Below are positions 28,254 through 36,373 of a DNA stretch of 64,000 nucleotides, in pieces. Position 1 is the stretch's first letter. Each line of letters starts with the position of its first letter. The position numbers were made by a program, and so were the translations under genes. The stretch comes from Mycobacterium sp. HUMS_12744610. GTDB taxonomy: Bacteria > Actinomycetota > Actinomycetes > Mycobacteriales > Mycobacteriaceae. The stretch lies in NCBI RefSeq assembly GCF_041206865.1, contig NZ_JBGEDP010000002.1, forward strand, positions 124,001 through 188,000, given 5' to 3'. The notes under the pieces are model-generated. The model was not told the origin of the DNA. It did no database searches and worked only from the letters and a program-made list of their open reading frames with translations.

Positions 28254-29069
28254 TTAGCGCGGTCCCGTGACGGTGCACACGCTGTTCACTGAATTACCGA
28301 AATCAGTCACCGCCTGCCAGAGCCGCTGATCGTTCGGCTGGTAATTCGGCAGCCGATTCGCGTACGCGTCCTCGTACTGCGCCTGGCTGCGCATCAAGGT
28401 GGCCAGCAGATCGTTTTGCGCCTTGTCCGCGAGTCGACGCAGGTCATCAGCTTCCGCGCGGAGCGTCGGAATCACCGCCATATTCGCCGCTCGTTGGTCG
28501 GGAGTCCATTGAGCAGCGGAGATATTCGGATCGATGGCAACCCAGGCCGCGCGCTTCGCGCGATAACCATCTGCCAGTGGAGACCATTCGGCGCAGACGG
28601 GATCCGCCGACGTGGGCACACTCACGTCGATCGGCGGCGCTTCTGCGGTCACGGTTACCGGCGCTGGCGCGGTCGGTGCGGCGGTGTCGCGAGTGCCAGA
28701 CCCGATGAGCCCGCCGATGACTCCACCGATGATGAGTGCGGCGGCTGCGGCCGCGCCGGAGATCGCGAGGAGCCGGCCACGGCGGCTCGGGGCCACTGGT
28801 GCGGCCAGGCTGATCTGCATCATCGCGCCGGAGTTGTTGTGGAGCTCGCGCACGGCAGCGTCGATCGCCGACGAGGGCGTGCCCATGTCGGTAAGGCGCT
28901 TCACGTACTTGGCGAGCGGGACGGCGCCGGCGCTGTACATCGGGACAGGGCCGGTGGTGTCAGCCGGCATGAATCGCTGGATCAGGTCTTCGCGGAGGCC
29001 CGACTCGCGTGCGAGTTCAGCCGTACTGATCCAGCGACCTGGCGCGCTCTGCGGTGCGTAGGTGGTCAT
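28254..29069 (-). CDS. Membrane protein with N-terminal MerR-like HTH
   Basis: A 271-aa protein from ATG 29069, overlapping the Esx-like stop as ATGA. Residues 11-70 look like a MerR-type winged helix (WISTAELARESGLREDLIQR, then MYSAGAVPLAKYVKRL). A single membrane segment follows (LLAISGAAAAAALIIGGVIG, about 98-120), then a Pro/Thr linker and an extracytoplasmic helical region with two Cys (DPVCAEW and NSVCTVTG). The topology suggests cytoplasmic sensing coupled to the cell envelope. It lies between Esx-like and DUF5632-like genes, so a secretion-linked role is likely but unproven. Confidence 0.65.
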   Translation of the reverse strand: MTTYAPQSAPGRWISTAELARESGLREDLIQRFMPADTTGPVPMYSAGAVPLAKYVKRLTDMGTPSSAIDAAVRELHNNSGAMMQISLAAPVAPSRRGRLLAISGAAAAAALIIGGVIGGLIGSGTRDTAAPTAPAPVTVTAEAPPIDVSVPTSADPVCAEWSPLADGYRAKRAAWVAIDPNISAAQWTPDQRAANMAVIPTLRAEADDLRRLADKAQNDLLATLMRSQAQYEDAYANRLPNYQPNDQRLWQAVTDFGNSVNSVCTVTGPR

Positions 29070-29353
29070 ACGTATGTGGTCCCTCCGCTTTGGTTTACGG
29101 TGGCGGCGCCTTGCTGGTCGGCGGCGGTGATTCGGTCGGCTGCGGCTGCGAGGCCCTGGCGGAGCTGGTCGACGCTGGTGTTGTACGTCGTGGTTTCGGT
29201 CTTGCCGGTGTCGACGATGGCCTGCAGGGCGGTCGAGATCGCGGTGCTCTTGGTGTCGCTTCCAGTGGGGATCTCGGGCGTGTCGGTGGACAGGTGCATG
29301 CTCGCCGAGTGCGCTGCCTGCGCGCCGGCTGTCGTGTCACCGCGGATCGCCAT
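29066..29353 (-). CDS. Small Esx/Esp-like helical protein
   Basis: A 95-aa protein from ATG 29353 with GGGGAGG upstream. It has no signal peptide, is Ala/Thr/Gln-rich and is predicted as two helices, as in WXG100 or EspC-type substrates of type VII secretion. A W-x-G motif is not present, so it would be an atypical member. It begins the operon with the MerR-like membrane protein and the DUF5632-like protein. A -10-like TAGACT lies about 35 nt upstream. Confidence 0.55.
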   Translation of the reverse strand: MAIRGDTTAGAQAAHSASMHLSTDTPEIPTGSDTKSTAISTALQAIVDTGKTETTTYNTSVDQLRQGLAAAADRITAADQQGAATVNQSGGTTYV

Positions 29354-29526
29354 CGTCTGCCTCCCCTATTTGTCCAGGTAACCAGTCTAAGCGTTCAGTC
29401 GCGAATCCGACAGAGACAGGATTCGTGCAGGTCAGGGCTCTGAGTGGGCCGCTGGGGTGATCTCGTACGTGGCCGGTTGCTTGGGCCCCGGCAAGACTTG
29501 CCTCGTTGAACAACCGTGTTCGGTGG

Positions 29527-30654
29527 TCAGGAGATTTGGCGGTCGGGCTCCAGAGGTGCCCGCAGCAGCTGGTCGCTGCCGACCAGTTCGCAGTTGTGCG
29601 TGTACGCGAGGTCTCGTGCGGCCCGGGTGAAGCCGGTGTTGGTCACGACCATGCTGCTGGTGCAGCCGTGGTGGGTTCCTCCGGCTACTACTTCCTGGAC
29701 GGCGGATACGCCGACTGGTTGGGAAAGCCGTTTGCATTGGACAGCTTTCCGTATGTGTCCGGAGGTGGCGATGAGATCGACTCCGAAGTCCCCGGTTCGA
29801 GCCGTGTGGGTTACGTGCCATCCGACGTGGCGGAGGAGTTCTGCGACGTAGTCCTCGAACTCTTCGCCAGTCATCAGATTGATCTCATCTGAACGGTTCG
29901 CTGCGGCGGGGCCGGCGGGGTGCAGGATCTTGCGCTCGATTTGGAGCGCCGCGAGAGCGACTGTTGATACCCACTGTGGGTCGGCGAAGCGGAAGTTGCC
30001 GCTCATTGTGCGGTTGGTCGATTCGAATATGACCCATGGCGGGTTGTAGTGCACGCCGAGAACTTTGCTGAGGCCGACTTCTCCTGACGCTTGGAGGGTC
30101 CGAAATTGGATGCGTTTGTCGGTGATGATCAGCGACCCTTTGGTGGCTTGGGGGCCTGATTTGAGTTCGCGCCAACGGGTCGCTTGCACCCATATGTGGC
30201 AGCGTTCACCTCGGGGCAGCATGAGCGAGTTCTGCTCGTCGACGGTGGGTAGGTGTCCTGCTCGGACCATGGTTAGCTGGTGCTCTCGTTGGAGCTGTTG
30301 ATTGAGAGCTACAGCGGATTGTGGCCATCCCAGGGCGGCGGCAGCGCGTTGGAACAGCGCCAGGGCTTCTGCGGTCACGTTGCCGTCGAGCAAAGCGGTG
30401 GAAGCGCACCTGTTCAACCAGTCGCCGGCAAGGTCGGCGATCAGGTTGTCAAGCGGCAGACTGACTGCGTTGCGCCACTGTTCAAGGTTTGCCCAGTCTT
30501 GGCTGAGGGGCCCTGAGCTGGCGAGAATGTTCGCCGCGGCGTATCTGTACTGTGGCCCCAGATGGGCGATGGCCTGTCGACAGGTGGCGCAGTATCGCTT
30601 CTTGCGCACCGGTGTCCGGCACCGTTCGCAGTGCGCGTTCGCGAGATAACCCAC
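29527..30654 (-). CDS. Zinc-ribbon Mrr-type restriction endonuclease
   Basis: A 375-aa protein. The N-terminus has a zinc ribbon (CERCRTPVRKKRYCATC). The middle (about 130-240) looks like a small barrel domain (SLIITDKRIQFRTLQASGEV). The C-terminus is an Mrr_cat nuclease: EEFEDYVAELLRHVGWHVTH, then GDFGVDLIATSG and VQCKRLSQPVG, giving the E, D and Q-x-K residues. Mrr enzymes cut modified DNA. It is transcribed alone; the downstream region to 29354 has no gene. It could act on DNA carrying foreign methylation. Confidence 0.85.
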   Translation of the reverse strand: MGYLANAHCERCRTPVRKKRYCATCRQAIAHLGPQYRYAAANILASSGPLSQDWANLEQWRNAVSLPLDNLIADLAGDWLNRCASTALLDGNVTAEALALFQRAAAALGWPQSAVALNQQLQREHQLTMVRAGHLPTVDEQNSLMLPRGERCHIWVQATRWRELKSGPQATKGSLIITDKRIQFRTLQASGEVGLSKVLGVHYNPPWVIFESTNRTMSGNFRFADPQWVSTVALAALQIERKILHPAGPAAANRSDEINLMTGEEFEDYVAELLRHVGWHVTHTARTGDFGVDLIATSGHIRKAVQCKRLSQPVGVSAVQEVVAGGTHHGCTSSMVVTNTGFTRAARDLAYTHNCELVGSDQLLRAPLEPDRQIS

Positions 30655-30970
30655 ACGGTAAATGGTAAGTGCGCTGGCCGACCTCTACGGGCTATCTGGG
30701 ACAACCAACGTTCCAGAGCGGAGTCCGGGTCGTCCCCTTCTACCTTCCACGGATCGCGTCGATGTGCGCGGCGTCCATGCCTGACCACCACTCACTTCCC
30801 CGGGCCGGAGTTCTGTATCGATTAGTTCATGCGCTTCGCCCTCAGGCGAATCGAGCAACGGCAGAAATACTTCTGGCCAGTGCCGCGGGTTTGGACCAGG
30901 CATAGAATCGAGCATTTCAAGATTGCGACACCGAGTTCTCAACCTGCACCACACGAAGGGGGCGCAGAGG

Positions 30971-31342
30971 ATGTATCTGGACGACGGCGACGATGTGATG
31001 ATGCTGATGCTGCTTGGGGCGGCTCTAATCGGCTGTCTCTATTTGCTGGCCTGGCTCATCTACCGCGAGATCGACTTCGCGCGGACCAGATCTCGATCGC
31101 AACAGAAGGCACGTGAAGAAGAAGCCCGGCGCGAACAGGAGCACGCCCGGCGCGAGCACCAAGCCGCAATGGAGCGCGAAGACGTGCTCGCGGATCTGCG
31201 TGACTACGGCATCTCCGAGTATCAACTTGAGCATCTCCCGACGGAGGAGATAGCGACTCAGCTCAGAGTGGCGGTGGATGTTCACCGACGAGCTATCGAG
31301 GGATTCGCCGGAGCACGCCGACCCGCAGACGCGCTTCGTTAA
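30971..31342 (+). CDS. Small single-pass membrane protein with charged coiled coil
   Basis: A 123-aa protein from ATG 30971, with GAGG directly upstream; an ATG at 30923 would add 16 poor residues. Residues 9-31 form one membrane helix (MMLMLLGAALIGCLYLLAWL). A highly charged coiled coil follows (REEEARREQEHARREHQAAM-like, about 45-75), then a short globular end. Such anchors often organise membrane complexes; no partner is evident. Confidence 0.6.
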   Translation: MYLDDGDDVMMLMLLGAALIGCLYLLAWLIYREIDFARTRSRSQQKAREEEARREQEHARREHQAAMEREDVLADLRDYGISEYQLEHLPTEEIATQLRVAVDVHRRAIEGFAGARRPADALR

Positions 31343-31453
31343 AACGTAGGGCGCCAGGCGATCCCAATGCGACGGTGGCTCCCTCAAACGCGTCGTCGCA
31401 CCAGTTCGTTCAGGCGGGGCAGACCCGGGCCCCACTTCGGACTTCGCCTTTCA

Positions 31454-31828
31454 TCAGCGGCGTGAGTCTCCCTCTTCGTACGCACTCGCCGGCAGTTGTG
31501 GGTCCATTGGTAGGTCGCGTTCTTCTCCGGGGAAACGCCACAAGTAGTGGCCGTACTCCTCGCCCCACTCGACTTCGATTGGTCCAGAGCGCCACTCGCG
31601 CTGCGCGGTCGTACCGATATAGGTAGTCCCGGGGCGAGACGGGTCGAAGAAAAATAGTGCTCCGCAGCTGCCTGCCGCCTCGCTCGGTCGGGCGCTTTCG
31701 GGGGTGCAGTCGAATTGCCGGCACTTTGCACCGCTTGGTGCGCTGCAGGTGAACCGGAGGTCGTCCCCGTCCTCGTTGACGGTTATGGCGTGGTCGTAGG
31801 TGGTGTCGTTCACGATGCTCTCCCCCAT
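31454..31828 (-). CDS. Unknown small protein with four cysteines
   Basis: A 124-aa protein. The Cys residues lie in DDLRFTCSAPSGAKCRQFDC and SCGALFFF. Beta-rich pattern, acidic, no membrane segment. Its start at 31828 overlaps the tail of a TnpB relic. I recognise no family. Confidence 0.45.
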   Translation of the reverse strand: MGESIVNDTTYDHAITVNEDGDDLRFTCSAPSGAKCRQFDCTPESARPSEAAGSCGALFFFDPSRPGTTYIGTTAQREWRSGPIEVEWGEEYGHYLWRFPGEERDLPMDPQLPASAYEEGDSRR

Positions 31829-32015
31829 TGTTGCGTCTCTCGTCGTTCGGTGCGATGACGGGTTGGCGTTCGTCGAGTGCCGCGAACTTGGCGACCAGGG
31901 CGTGGTTGTAAGCCTAAGCGCGGGGGCGGCGTGCTTGCGGCGCAGCTCTTCCTGGGTCGGGTGAGGTCGAGGGCGAACCGGTACGCGCGAAGGTCAAGGG
32001 TCGGCTCAGAGCTCA
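31815..32015 (-). pseudogene. TnpB (IS200/IS605-type) N-terminal relic
   Basis: From ATG 32015 the first frame reads MSSEPTLDLRAYRFALDLT, the typical opening of IS605-family TnpB. The expected continuation is split over the other frames (QEELRRKHAA, then YNHALVAKFAALDERQPVIA). At least two indels are needed, and the rest of TnpB (RuvC domain) is absent. No IS ends or transposase TnpA are seen. It is a dead fragment of about 65 codons. Confidence 0.6.
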
Positions 32016-32115
32016 TGGTCGGCAGGTTATGCGTGAGGTCCGACAAGCTGGGGCACCCGCCAGCCCAACGCGAAGCGCACTGGCATCGGAGGCATGTCTC
32101 CGCGGTGCTCTCGTG

Positions 32116-32658
32116 TTATTTCGGACGATCGTTGTTCGTTGGCGCTGGTGCGGGCCAGCTGTTGCAGAAGTCGACGAATTGCCGTACCAGGGCAGCCAGG
32201 TCGTCGGCCGCATCGGTCTCTTTGTCTTGATTGCCCGATGCGGCGGCGTTGACGAAGCGCTCTTCTGCCGCATCGAGCGAGTTGATGTAGCTGTCCAACG
32301 TCGACAACATCATCTCGGTGTCAGCGTCAAGTAGGTCAGTACTGTCCGTGGGCGCCGCGGGTGCGGGCTGAGGCGAGTCAATGGCGTCAACGATCGCGTT
32401 CAAATCAGCGTCCGTGGGGTCACCGAGAAAGCGCCAGAAGACATCTCGACATCCGGCGTCGCGGCGGATGCGCTCGACGAGGCCCAATCGGTCAAGGGCG
32501 CACATCTGCGCGTAGATTCGGTAACCGGTCTCACTGTATCGGTGGGCGCCAAGCAGCTCGCAGACGCGGCGCGTCGATATCGGCAGCGGCCACTCGGTGC
32601 GTAGTGCGGCGAGTATCTGGTCGCGGATCGCGATCGTCCGGGCGGACGGCCTACCCAT
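32116..32658 (-). CDS. Winged-helix DNA-binding protein
   Basis: A 180-aa protein from ATG 32658. Residues 1-80 form a winged HTH (STRRVCELLGAHRYSETGYR, then LDRLGLVERIRRDA). The C-terminal half is acidic and helical. The start codon lies inside a long inverted repeat (32654-32684), suggesting autoregulation. A shorter relative is at 62342-62629. It is likely a local regulator of the small membrane-protein operon transcribed toward it. Confidence 0.65.
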   Translation of the reverse strand: MGRPSARTIAIRDQILAALRTEWPLPISTRRVCELLGAHRYSETGYRIYAQMCALDRLGLVERIRRDAGCRDVFWRFLGDPTDADLNAIVDAIDSPQPAPAAPTDSTDLLDADTEMMLSTLDSYINSLDAAEERFVNAAASGNQDKETDAADDLAALVRQFVDFCNSWPAPAPTNNDRPK

Positions 32659-32684
32659 GACAATGCCGATTGTGACTTGTCATG
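32654..32684. promoter_or_regulatory. 31-bp inverted repeat over a start codon
   Basis: Perfect 9-bp arms CCATGACAA (32654-32662) and TTGTCATGG (32676-32684) flank 13 bp. One arm covers the ATG of the winged-helix gene at 32658. Binding there would block transcription or translation of that gene. Confidence 0.5.
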
Positions 32685-32802
32685 GTCATTGTTTTGCGCC
32701 TTTCCTTGGCGGTGTGCAGCGGTGGTGAGTGAATGTCACGGGTAGCCAACGCCTTTGGTGGCGAAGTGCACGTGGTAGAAGTGGTTGGGAGTCGGCCCGC
32801 CG
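32677..32802. repeat. R3: first copy of a duplicated small-ORF module
   Basis: About 125 bp resemble 34637-34755 (same orientation), including TGTCATGGTCAT, CTTCCTTGG and the shared GTAGAAGTGGTTGG. Both copies precede a gene on the minus strand, so the module may be a leader or a short conserved peptide. Confidence 0.65.
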
Positions 32803-32911
32803 CGGTCCTCCATCGCTTCGGAGGCGCGTGGGTTCTGCGCTGGTCCGGCCGCACCCGCTGGTGTGGCTTGTTGGTGCGTAGAGAGCTGTCGGGTGGCGGT
32901 GGCGGAGCATG
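32686..32911 (-). CDS. Small ORF in the R3 module, uncertain frame
   Basis: From ATG 32911 a 74-codon frame runs to 32686. A second, shorter frame in the same place (MEDRGGPTPNHFYHVHFATK and five more residues) has better GC-rich third positions. I cannot decide which is real. The region is homologous to the small gene at 34644-34823, where NHFYP is also found in one frame. Confidence 0.3.
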
Positions 32912-32912
32912 T

Positions 32913-33194
32913 TCAGCGGTACCAGGTGGAGACGCACATGCAGATGTCGGGTCCGGTGGGCATCCGCAGCGCCGCCCCGATGCCGCCGATGACGACGAGG
33001 GCGCAGGCGGTGGCCAGCAGTACCGATACCGTCGCTGTCCGCAGTCTGGTGGCGAGTGGGGCTGGGCAGAGGATCCGGACAGTGATCATCATGATCATCA
33101 TGGCGATACCGGTGAACAGGAACGCTCCGATGGTGGTTGTCGTGAACGGCAAGAGCCGGGTGTAGGCGTTGGTGAGGAGCTCGATCGGCGTCAT
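32913..33194 (-). CDS. Two-pass membrane protein
   Basis: A 93-aa protein with two strong membrane helices (AFLFTGIAMMIMMITVRILC about 24-43 and VSVLLATACALVVIGGIGAA about 57-76). Start ATG 33194 overlaps the upstream stop. It belongs to the operon 33562-32686. No family recognised. Confidence 0.6.
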   Translation of the reverse strand: MTPIELLTNAYTRLLPFTTTTIGAFLFTGIAMMIMMITVRILCPAPLATRLRTATVSVLLATACALVVIGGIGAALRMPTGPDICMCVSTWYR

Positions 33195-33562
33195 GACTCA
33201 CCCTCGGCGGCGCGGGGGTGGCGGTGTACGCGCCGGTAGGGGAGCGTTTCTCGTGCAAATTCCAAACCACGGCCCGTAGGTATCCAGGCCAGGTACTCGG
33301 TTTCGTCGTCGCCTGAAACGGCGGTGACGTCTGGTAGAGGGGTGCCGTCTTCGTCTCGGGTCTTGACGGCTTGGATGTAGACGTCGCCGTTTTCGGCTTC
33401 GTAGGCGATGCTCATCTCCGTCGCGCGGCGGTTGTAGATGGCGATTGATCCTTCGCCGTAGCCGCTTGCGAAGAGCCACCGGATGTCGGCGCCGGTCATC
33501 GTCAGTAGCTGGGCCGGAATCGTTTCGGCGAGAACTTCATCCTCTTGGTCGATCTCGGTCAT
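33191..33562 (-). CDS. Unknown small acidic protein
   Basis: A 123-aa protein, very acidic at the N-terminus (MTEIDQEDEVLAETIPAQLL). Beta-rich middle (EMSIAYEAENGDVYIQAVKT). No membrane segment or catalytic motif seen. It precedes a two-pass membrane protein with overlapping codons, so it may be a soluble partner of it. Confidence 0.5.
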   Translation of the reverse strand: MTEIDQEDEVLAETIPAQLLTMTGADIRWLFASGYGEGSIAIYNRRATEMSIAYEAENGDVYIQAVKTRDEDGTPLPDVTAVSGDDETEYLAWIPTGRGLEFARETLPYRRVHRHPRAAEGES

Positions 33563-33667
33563 ATTTCGCCGACTCCTTTGATTTCGTTGATGTTTGCGTT
33601 AGCGGACGTGGTGGCGTCATGCTTCGCGTTCTGTCGGCAGGTAGCCGCAACTGGCGTGCCTGAAGGA

Positions 33668-34117
33668 TCACGCGGGGCGGTAAAAGCCTTGGAATCCCGG
33701 TCCCGTTTGGTCGCTGAGCCGGCCATCGTGCCCGATCAGTTGACCGTTGTCGGCGACGATTGCGGTGTGGTCGGCGAATACTGCGATGTCGCCGGGCCTC
33801 GCCGCTGCGAGGTCAACGGGAATGACGGGTGGGAGCGGGTGCGTGTCGGCGTTCTTAGGTTGTGGCTCGTCCCAGAGCATCTCGGCCGCACTGCGTGAAA
33901 TCGGGCCGACGGCTACTCGGTTGCGGAGGTTGTCTCGCGCCTCGGTCGCGGTGAGGGCCTGGCGTACCGCGGCCGTCGCGTTCGGGTTGAGGACGGCCAT
34001 GGCGTTGGGCAGCGGCGATTGGGCAGCGGGGTGGGTGTCAGGCCGGCGATCGCCAGGACCGCGACGAGGGCGCCCAGCCCGCCACCGCCACAGCAGCTGC
34101 GCAATCCGCGACCGCAT
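33668..34117 (-). pseudogene. NlpC/P60-like fragment with probable N-terminal frameshift
   Basis: The C-terminal part reads LAAARPGDIAVFADHTAIVA, then GPGFQGFYRP, matching the second half of an NlpC/P60 fold and the gene at 273-1526. The first 40 codons from 34117 have poor third-position GC. A neighbouring frame between about 34100 and 34010 has excellent GC3 and encodes a membrane or signal helix (LGALVAVLAIAGLTPTPLPN). A one-base indel near 34015 would join them into an exported protein. The catalytic Cys half is not present in either frame. Confidence 0.5.
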
Positions 34118-34647
34118 CAGGCATGCCCTGCTTCACGCGCGAGACGGCCGCGGCGGAACGTGGTGTTCCAGGCCTGCGCTGATGCCCGCCGCGCCGTCTG
34201 CATGCGGGTTGGCGATTCCGGCTCGTCGTCGACCGGCTCGGATAGCCACGACACAAGCGCCAGTCCGATCATCGCTGTCAGCAGTGCCGCCATCACAGAC
34301 AGCAGCGGTTCGGCGACGGCGACGGCGACCATCGCGAATCCGAAGCTGATTTCCCATCCCGACGTCAGCGGGTGTGTCCACCACTGTGGCCCCGGCACGA
34401 GGCCGTCGATCAGCAGGGCCAGCGCGGCGCTCGCCACTGCCAGGCTCGCCAGTGACTCCACGTCTCTTCTTTTGAAGGGGCGGTAGTGGCCTTTGCCGTA
34501 CGGCGGCCGCCGAGTCAGCACCGACGCCGCGACGCGGGGACCGCTGACAACGAGGCAGCGCGCGGACCGCAGCAGGATCGGGTAGGACAGCACTGCCAGT
34601 GCCCATGGGGCCAGGAACTCGGAAATGAGGTGCGGTGTCATGGTCAT
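34117..34647 (-). CDS. Polytopic membrane protein
   Basis: A 176-aa protein from ATG 34647, overlapping the upstream small ORF as ATGA. Three or four membrane helices (WALAVLSYPILL, LASLAVASAALALLIDGL, FGFAMVAVAVAEPLLSVMAA and LLTAMIGLALVSWL). The C-terminal tail is charged. The stop overlaps the NlpC-like frame. Unknown function; the neighbourhood suggests an envelope complex. Confidence 0.65.
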   Translation of the reverse strand: MTMTPHLISEFLAPWALAVLSYPILLRSARCLVVSGPRVAASVLTRRPPYGKGHYRPFKRRDVESLASLAVASAALALLIDGLVPGPQWWTHPLTSGWEISFGFAMVAVAVAEPLLSVMAALLTAMIGLALVSWLSEPVDDEPESPTRMQTARRASAQAWNTTFRRGRLAREAGHA

Positions 34648-34755
34648 CGTTGCGGGCCTTCCTTGGTGGTGGGCGGGTGAATGTCATGGGTAGCCACCGC
34701 CGTTGGTGGCGCGCCGTGCACGGGTAGAAGTGGTTGGTGGTCTGGCGGCCGCGGA
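34637..34755. repeat. R3: second copy of the duplicated module
   Basis: Homologous to 32677-32802. It contains the start region of the membrane protein gene and the 3' part of the small leaderless ORF. Confidence 0.65.
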
Positions 34756-34823
34756 GCCGTGGTGGTGCGGTGCAGCGAATCGGCAGCGTGGAGGCGTCGA
34801 ATCGCGGCGAGGAAACGCTTCAT
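34644..34823 (-). CDS. Leaderless small basic protein
   Basis: A 59-aa frame from ATG 34823, 7 nt below the -10 of the shared promoter module. It begins MKRFLAAIRRLHAADSLHRT and is Pro/His-rich after that. It ends in an ATGA overlap with the membrane protein. It may be a genuine small protein or a leader ORF that couples translation to the next gene. Confidence 0.5.
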   Translation of the reverse strand: MKRFLAAIRRLHAADSLHRTTTAPRPPDHQPLLPVHGAPPTAVATHDIHPPTTKEGPQR

Positions 34824-34830
34824 GGGGTTA

Positions 34831-34867
34831 ATGCTTGGCAGCGGTCGGGGCGGTTTCAAGAGGACCG
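34831..34867 (-). promoter_or_regulatory. Copy 3 of the shared promoter module (canonical)
   Basis: Minus strand: CGGTCCTC, TTGAAA (34859-34854), 17-bp spacer, AAGCAT (34836-34831), 7 nt, ATG 34823. It fits a leaderless promoter for the membrane-protein operon. Confidence 0.75.
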
Positions 34868-34915
34868 TGCGACGTGGGCGGTTTTCGATTCGTACGGGGC
34901 GGACGACATAGGTGT

Positions 34916-35158
34916 ATGGATGGCGACGAATTGAACCTTGTCGAGCGCGCTGTGAACGCTTACCTGGACTTCCTGGAGGGCATCGGTCCGCGGCCGACGT
35001 TCGACGATCTGCGCGATGACGATCGGCGGTGTGCTGTCGCGGTGATCAACATCGTGCTCGCGGGCCAAGGCAACGACCTGAGCAGGGAAACTCCCACGGT
35101 TGAGGAGCTCCTCGAAGGCACGGAGTTTCAGCTGCGTGCCGAGCTTGATTCCGATTGA
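34916..35158 (+). CDS. Unknown small acidic protein
   Basis: An 80-aa protein from ATG 34916. MDGDELNLVERAVNAYLDFL and LRDDDRRCAVAVINIVLAGQ suggest an all-helical fold. It is transcribed away from the leaderless promoter module at 34831-34867. No family recognised. Confidence 0.5.
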   Translation: MDGDELNLVERAVNAYLDFLEGIGPRPTFDDLRDDDRRCAVAVINIVLAGQGNDLSRETPTVEELLEGTEFQLRAELDSD

Positions 35159-35247
35159 CCATCAGGCGCGTCGGCCGCACTCAAGTGGACACCTTCGAGG
35201 ACGATTCCGCCCTGCATCTAGTTCTTCGCCGCGCCGGCACGCGGCTT

Positions 35248-35417
35248 CTAGCTGGTAGGTGGTTTGAGTCCCTCGGCGGCATAGAGGTCGCGTTCGTATT
35301 GCGAGGCTGGGAGTTGACGGCCGTTGGTGGCGGTCTGCCGTCGAAGTTTGGTGGCTTGTTCCGCAGAGAGTGGACGGGCCGCACGTCGAGGGCGTCGCCG
35401 GTGAGTGGGCCGCTCAC
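35248..35417 (-). pseudogene. Small frameshifted ORF
   Basis: GTG 35417 overlaps the TAG of the upstream gene (TAGTG). It starts VSGPLTGDALDVRP. After about 35380 a neighbouring frame with better codon usage continues LSAEQATKLRRQTATNGRQL, then YERDLYAAEGLKPPTS and TAG at 35248. A one-base indel joins them into a plausible 56-aa protein. Confidence 0.4.
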
Positions 35418-36292
35418 TAGGACTCCCCTATCTGGCCGATTTCGCCGGGCAGCGGTGGCTCGGCGATGAGTCTTGTCTCGCGCAGGACTGTTTCTTCGAC
35501 GCCTTGGCGCAGCATCGCTTCGGTGCGGTGTTGTCCGTTGATGTACCAGACGTTGTCGGGTTCGCGGCCGAGTTCGATGGACTCGTACAGCAGGGTTCTC
35601 GCGGCTGCGTCCACTCTCGGTGGTACGTCGTCGGGGATGTGGCCGCCATCCTGAATCGCGTGGATGGCTACCTCCACCGCCTTGCCCCAGTCGGCGGTCA
35701 TGAAAGGCTCCATGTCGCGGAAGAGGCGCCGTGGCGGGAGGTCTTTCACCGGGAACCGGCGCCAGACGTGGGCGTACTTGGGTGGGGGCGGTGTGTATGG
35801 CAGGAAGTCGGCGCCTTCGTCCCATTCGGCGCCGAGCCGGTTCAGGGTCTCGATGTCGGCGGGGTCGGTGGCGTGGTGGCGGTCGAATATCCCGTCATCG
35901 TCGAAGTCCAGCGTCACGATCTGCGGGGAGTCCTTGAACTTGAAGAGGGGATCAAGGACGTTGGCGACCAGGATTGGTGGCGCCTGCTCGGCGGGGAAGA
36001 ACTGTGCCCAGGCGTCGGCGCGGAACATCTCGGCGCCGTTGATGTGCCCGGGCCCGGTGTCACCGGCGCGGCGGGTGATCACCGCGAACGTTCGGCCGGT
36101 CTCGTCGCGGAAGGCCTGAGCCCGTGAAGTCCACCCGTCCCGGATCGTCCACATGTGAACATCGGCGAGCCTGCCGGTGGTGGCGCGGCGGGGCGAACGC
36201 GTTCGGATTCTGGTGATCAGGTCGCGCAGTAGTTGCATGCTGTGGAATGTAGAGGGCCCCGGTGACACTCGACTGATCGTTTCGTTCAGCAC
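35417..36292 (-). CDS. Unknown protein with NGQHR motif
   Basis: A 291-aa protein; ATG 36238 (MQLLRDLITRIRTRSP) is a possible later start. The N-terminal half contains ADVHMWTIRDGWTSRAQAFR and an ITRRAGDT segment. The C-terminal part has VWYINGQHRTEAMLRQGVEE, which resembles the DGQHR/ParB-like motif of plasmid and DNA-modification proteins. No other motif supports ParB. Function open. Confidence 0.5.
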   Translation of the reverse strand: MLNETISRVSPGPSTFHSMQLLRDLITRIRTRSPRRATTGRLADVHMWTIRDGWTSRAQAFRDETGRTFAVITRRAGDTGPGHINGAEMFRADAWAQFFPAEQAPPILVANVLDPLFKFKDSPQIVTLDFDDDGIFDRHHATDPADIETLNRLGAEWDEGADFLPYTPPPPKYAHVWRRFPVKDLPPRRLFRDMEPFMTADWGKAVEVAIHAIQDGGHIPDDVPPRVDAAARTLLYESIELGREPDNVWYINGQHRTEAMLRQGVEETVLRETRLIAEPPLPGEIGQIGES

Positions 36293-36373
36293 ATGACTCT
36301 GTGCTTAATGTTGTATGTATCTTCCTTTAGTATAAGTGGTGTTAGTTAAGTTTCCCTCCGGAGATGGTGGCAT

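Noticed and set aside
28416..29443. Plus-strand ORFs over the MerR-like membrane protein
   Set aside because: Antisense shadows; the minus-strand genes have overlapping starts and stops, a ribosome-binding site and a membrane helix.
35155..35469. Plus-strand 104-codon ORF
   Set aside because: It overlaps the frameshifted minus-strand ORF and the end of the NGQHR gene. Codon usage favours the minus strand.
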